The position numbers and the translations under genes are program-made. Below are positions 34,245-35,681 of a stretch of 35,681 nucleotides of DNA, one piece after another. The notes below the pieces were generated by a model. That model saw only the letters and a list, made by a program, of their open reading frames with translations, was not told where the DNA came from and made no database searches. The DNA is from Zoogloeaceae bacterium (GTDB taxonomy: Bacteria; Pseudomonadota; Gammaproteobacteria; Burkholderiales; Rhodocyclaceae). Position 1 is the first letter of the stretch; each line of letters opens with the position of its first letter. Location of the stretch: positions 1-35,681 of the forward strand of contig JAITRP010000073.1 of the NCBI GenBank assembly GCA_031288305.1, written 5' to 3'.

Positions 34245-35264
34245 ATGCGGGTTCTGGGAATTGAATCTTCGTGCGACGAAACCGGATTGGCCCTGTACGA
34301 CACGGACAAGGGATTGCTGGCGCATGCGCTGCACAGCCAGGTTGCGCTGCACGCCGAATATGGCGGCGTCGTGCCGGAACTGGCTTCGCGCGACCACATC
34401 CGCTGTCTCGTTCCCTTGCTGCGCGAGGTATTAAGCAGGGCGGGATGCGTCATGCAGGCCATCGATGTTGTAGCCTATACCCAAGGTCCGGGACTGGCGG
34501 GCGCGTTGCTGGCAGGCGCGGCCTTTGCTGAAGGGTTGGCGGTTAGCCTGAACAAGCCCGTTCTGCCCGTGCATCATCTGGAAGGCCATTTGCTTTCGCC
34601 GCTGCTGGCTGCGGACGCGCCAGAATTCCCCTTCGTCGCCCTGCTGGCGTCCGGAGGACATACGCAGTTGATGGCGGTGACGGGCGTTGGACACTATGAA
34701 CTCCTGGGTGAAACGCAAGATGATGCTGCGGGAGAAGCCTTCGACAAGACCGCTAAAATCCTCGGCCTGCCTTATCCCGGTGGTCCGGCGCTTTCCCGGC
34801 TGGCAAGGTCGGGACGCCCTGGTTTGTTCGAGTTGCCCTGTCCCATGCTGAATTCCGGGGATTTCAATTTCAGCTTTGCCGGCCTTAAGACGGCGGTATT
34901 GACGCAGGTGCATAAGCGGGGAGAGACGGCGGACGCGCAGTTTACGGTCGACCTTGCCCGCGCCTTTCAGGATGCCGTGGTCAAGGTGCTGACGCAGAAA
35001 TCCTTCGCCGCGCTGCGACATGCCGGCATGCGACGCCTGGTGGCGGCGGGCGGCGTTGGCGCGAACTGGCAATTGCGTCAGTCGCTGGATGCCGCCGCGC
35101 AAGCAAGGCATTGCCGCGTCTATTACCCGGCGCTGGAATTCTGCACCGACAACGGCGCCATGATCGCCTTCGCCGCCGCACTGCGCCTGCAATCTGGCGT
35201 GGAAGTCGCGCGTCCCGCCGGCACGTTCGCCATCAAACCCCGCTGGCCGCTTAGCGATATTTGA
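34245..35264 (+). CDS. tsaD: tRNA N6-threonylcarbamoyladenosine synthase subunit TsaD
   Basis: A 339-residue TsaD (Kae1/YgjD) protein, the standard length. With TsaB, TsaE and the threonylcarbamoyl-AMP made by TsaC it places t6A at position 37 of ANN-decoding tRNAs. Family marks: [14 protein letters not shown] at the start, metal ligands H111 and H115 in [62 protein letters not shown] and the C-terminal ligand in [10 protein letters not shown]. The start at 34245 opens the SSCDETG strand directly; the gap to the previous stop is 10 bp. No terminator is seen behind it before the rRNA promoter. Confidence 0.96.
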   Translation: MRVLGIESSCDETGLALYDTDKGLLAHALHSQVALHAEYGGVVPELASRDHIRCLVPLLREVLSRAGCVMQAIDVVAYTQGPGLAGALLAGAAFAEGLAVSLNKPVLPVHHLEGHLLSPLLAADAPEFPFVALLASGGHTQLMAVTGVGHYELLGETQDDAAGEAFDKTAKILGLPYPGGPALSRLARSGRPGLFELPCPMLNSGDFNFSFAGLKTAVLTQVHKRGETADAQFTVDLARAFQDAVVKVLTQKSFAALRHAGMRRLVAAGGVGANWQLRQSLDAAAQARHCRVYYPALEFCTDNGAMIAFAAALRLQSGVEVARPAGTFAIKPRWPLSDI

Positions 35265-35278
35265 TGCGTAAAGCATAC

Positions 35279-35332
35279 AATGAAAAAAAACATCGCAAGA
35301 CGGTTGACAACGCAGGGAAGATTCGCCAGAAT
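35279..35332 (+). promoter_or_regulatory. rRNA operon promoter with A-tract upstream element
   Basis: TTGACA (35304-35309), 17 bp spacer, CAGAAT (35327-35332) forms a strong sigma70 promoter. Just upstream lies an A-tract (ATGAAAAAAAAACATC, 35280-35295) of the UP-element kind. Only 39 bp separate it from the tsaD stop. A GC-rich discriminator is expected after the -10; ACGCTCC follows. Confidence 0.75.
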
Positions 35333-35366
35333 TACGCTCCTTCGCTGCCCGACACGGCGGCGATTT

Positions 35367-35379
35367 TGTTCTTTAACAA
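35367..35379 (+). promoter_or_regulatory. boxA-type antitermination site in the rRNA leader
   Basis: TGTTCTTTAACAA matches the rRNA boxA consensus (TGCTCTTTAACAA) except at one base; it binds NusB/NusE to keep RNA polymerase going through the rRNA genes. It is followed by the leader block GACCGATAGGTGTGGGTGTT, typical of betaproteobacterial rRNA leaders. The rest of the leader (35400-35619) holds no gene. Confidence 0.85.
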
Positions 35380-35619
35380 TGAGATGACCGATAGGTGTGG
35401 GTGTTTCGGGGTATGCGTTCTGGGATGGGAGTTCTATCTTGATTGAGATGGAAGTTTTGTTCTGGGGTGCTGAAGGCTTGAAGCACTTTACCTGAGAGAA
35501 GTATGCTGGCCTTTGTTGGCGCGAATGGAAGCGGGCGATTGATGCGAGTTGGTTGCGCGTGAAGGTTTGCGTGGACGGGGGTTGGCGAGAACTGTCAGTG
35601 GAGTGAGTTTTACTGGATT

Positions 35620-35681
35620 GAACTGAAGAGTTTGATCCTGGCTCAGATTGAACGCTGGCGGCATGCCTTACACATGCAAGT
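35620..35681 (+). rRNA. rrs: 16S ribosomal RNA, 5' end (continues past the window)
   Basis: From about 35620 the sequence reads GAACTGAAGAGTTTGATCCT, then GGCTCAGATTGAACGCTGG, then CGGCATGCCTTACACATGCA. This is the universal 16S start including the 27F primer region; CGGCATGCCTTACACATGCA is the form common in betaproteobacteria. The gene is cut by the end of the window. Confidence 0.98.

Noticed and set aside
35261-35446. Open frame of 61 codons after tsaD
   Set aside because: It runs through the rRNA promoter and boxA leader, which are clear non-coding signals.
1-35681. CRISPR array
   Set aside because: No regularly spaced direct repeats of 25-40 bp were seen; the repeats present are scattered palindromes at gene ends.

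Overview
The window reads as a chromosomal segment of a betaproteobacterium. The right end enters a 16S rRNA gene whose first ~60 bases have the betaproteobacterial form. The core genes (uvrD, a PP0621-type protein, pilS/pilR, a BPSS1780-type membrane protein, the RDD/SpoIIM/DUF4129/DUF4350/MoxR/DUF58 cluster, ppiD, tsaD) also fit that class. The sequence is GC-rich. Every intact gene is on the + strand; only decayed genes (an IS630 transposase remnant and a toxin-antitoxin pair) lie on the - strand. I cannot resolve order or genus from sequence alone.

Region 1 (1-14250) is an antiviral defence island behind a transposase relic. A compact promoter with an overlapping palindrome drives a tightly packed run: an HTH-SNF2 helicase-DUF3883 protein, a CD-NTase and a Cap15-like membrane effector (a minimal two-gene CBASS), a DUF1016 PD-(D/E)xK nuclease, a DUF1156 DNA methyltransferase and a DUF499 ATPase. 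Joints after the first are 4-20 bp overlaps. The helicase/methyltransferase/ATPase/nuclease set resembles a DISARM-like modification-based system. The CBASS pair sits inside it, between helicase and nuclease, so the whole looks like one transcription unit with two immune logics. A DpnII/MboI-type restriction endonuclease relic follows, frameshifted near its start and cut off in mid-domain.

Region 2 (14250-21000) returns to housekeeping functions: a small Gly/Pro/Arg-rich lipoprotein flanked by inverted copies of a dispersed repeat, a strong bidirectional terminator, then uvrD - PP0621 - pilS - pilR with ATGA overlaps (DNA repair helicase plus the type IV pilus two-component system). A decayed RelE-like toxin/HTH antitoxin pair follows on the - strand.

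Region 3 (21660-30413) is a membrane-stress type cluster: BPSS1780-type protein, RDD protein, SpoIIM-family protein, DUF4129 protein, DUF4350 protein, MoxR AAA+ ATPase and DUF58 protein. The last two, normally adjacent, are separated by repeat DNA and a small, possibly frame-split membrane gene.

Region 4 (30414-35681) has a repeat-rich gap, then ppiD (periplasmic folding), an SLC6-type sodium symporter and tsaD (tRNA t6A synthesis). tsaD is followed after only 39 bp by a classic rRNA promoter, a boxA antitermination site and the 5' end of 16S rRNA.

No tRNA gene or CRISPR array was found. All family calls come from motif recognition by eye; no database search was possible.
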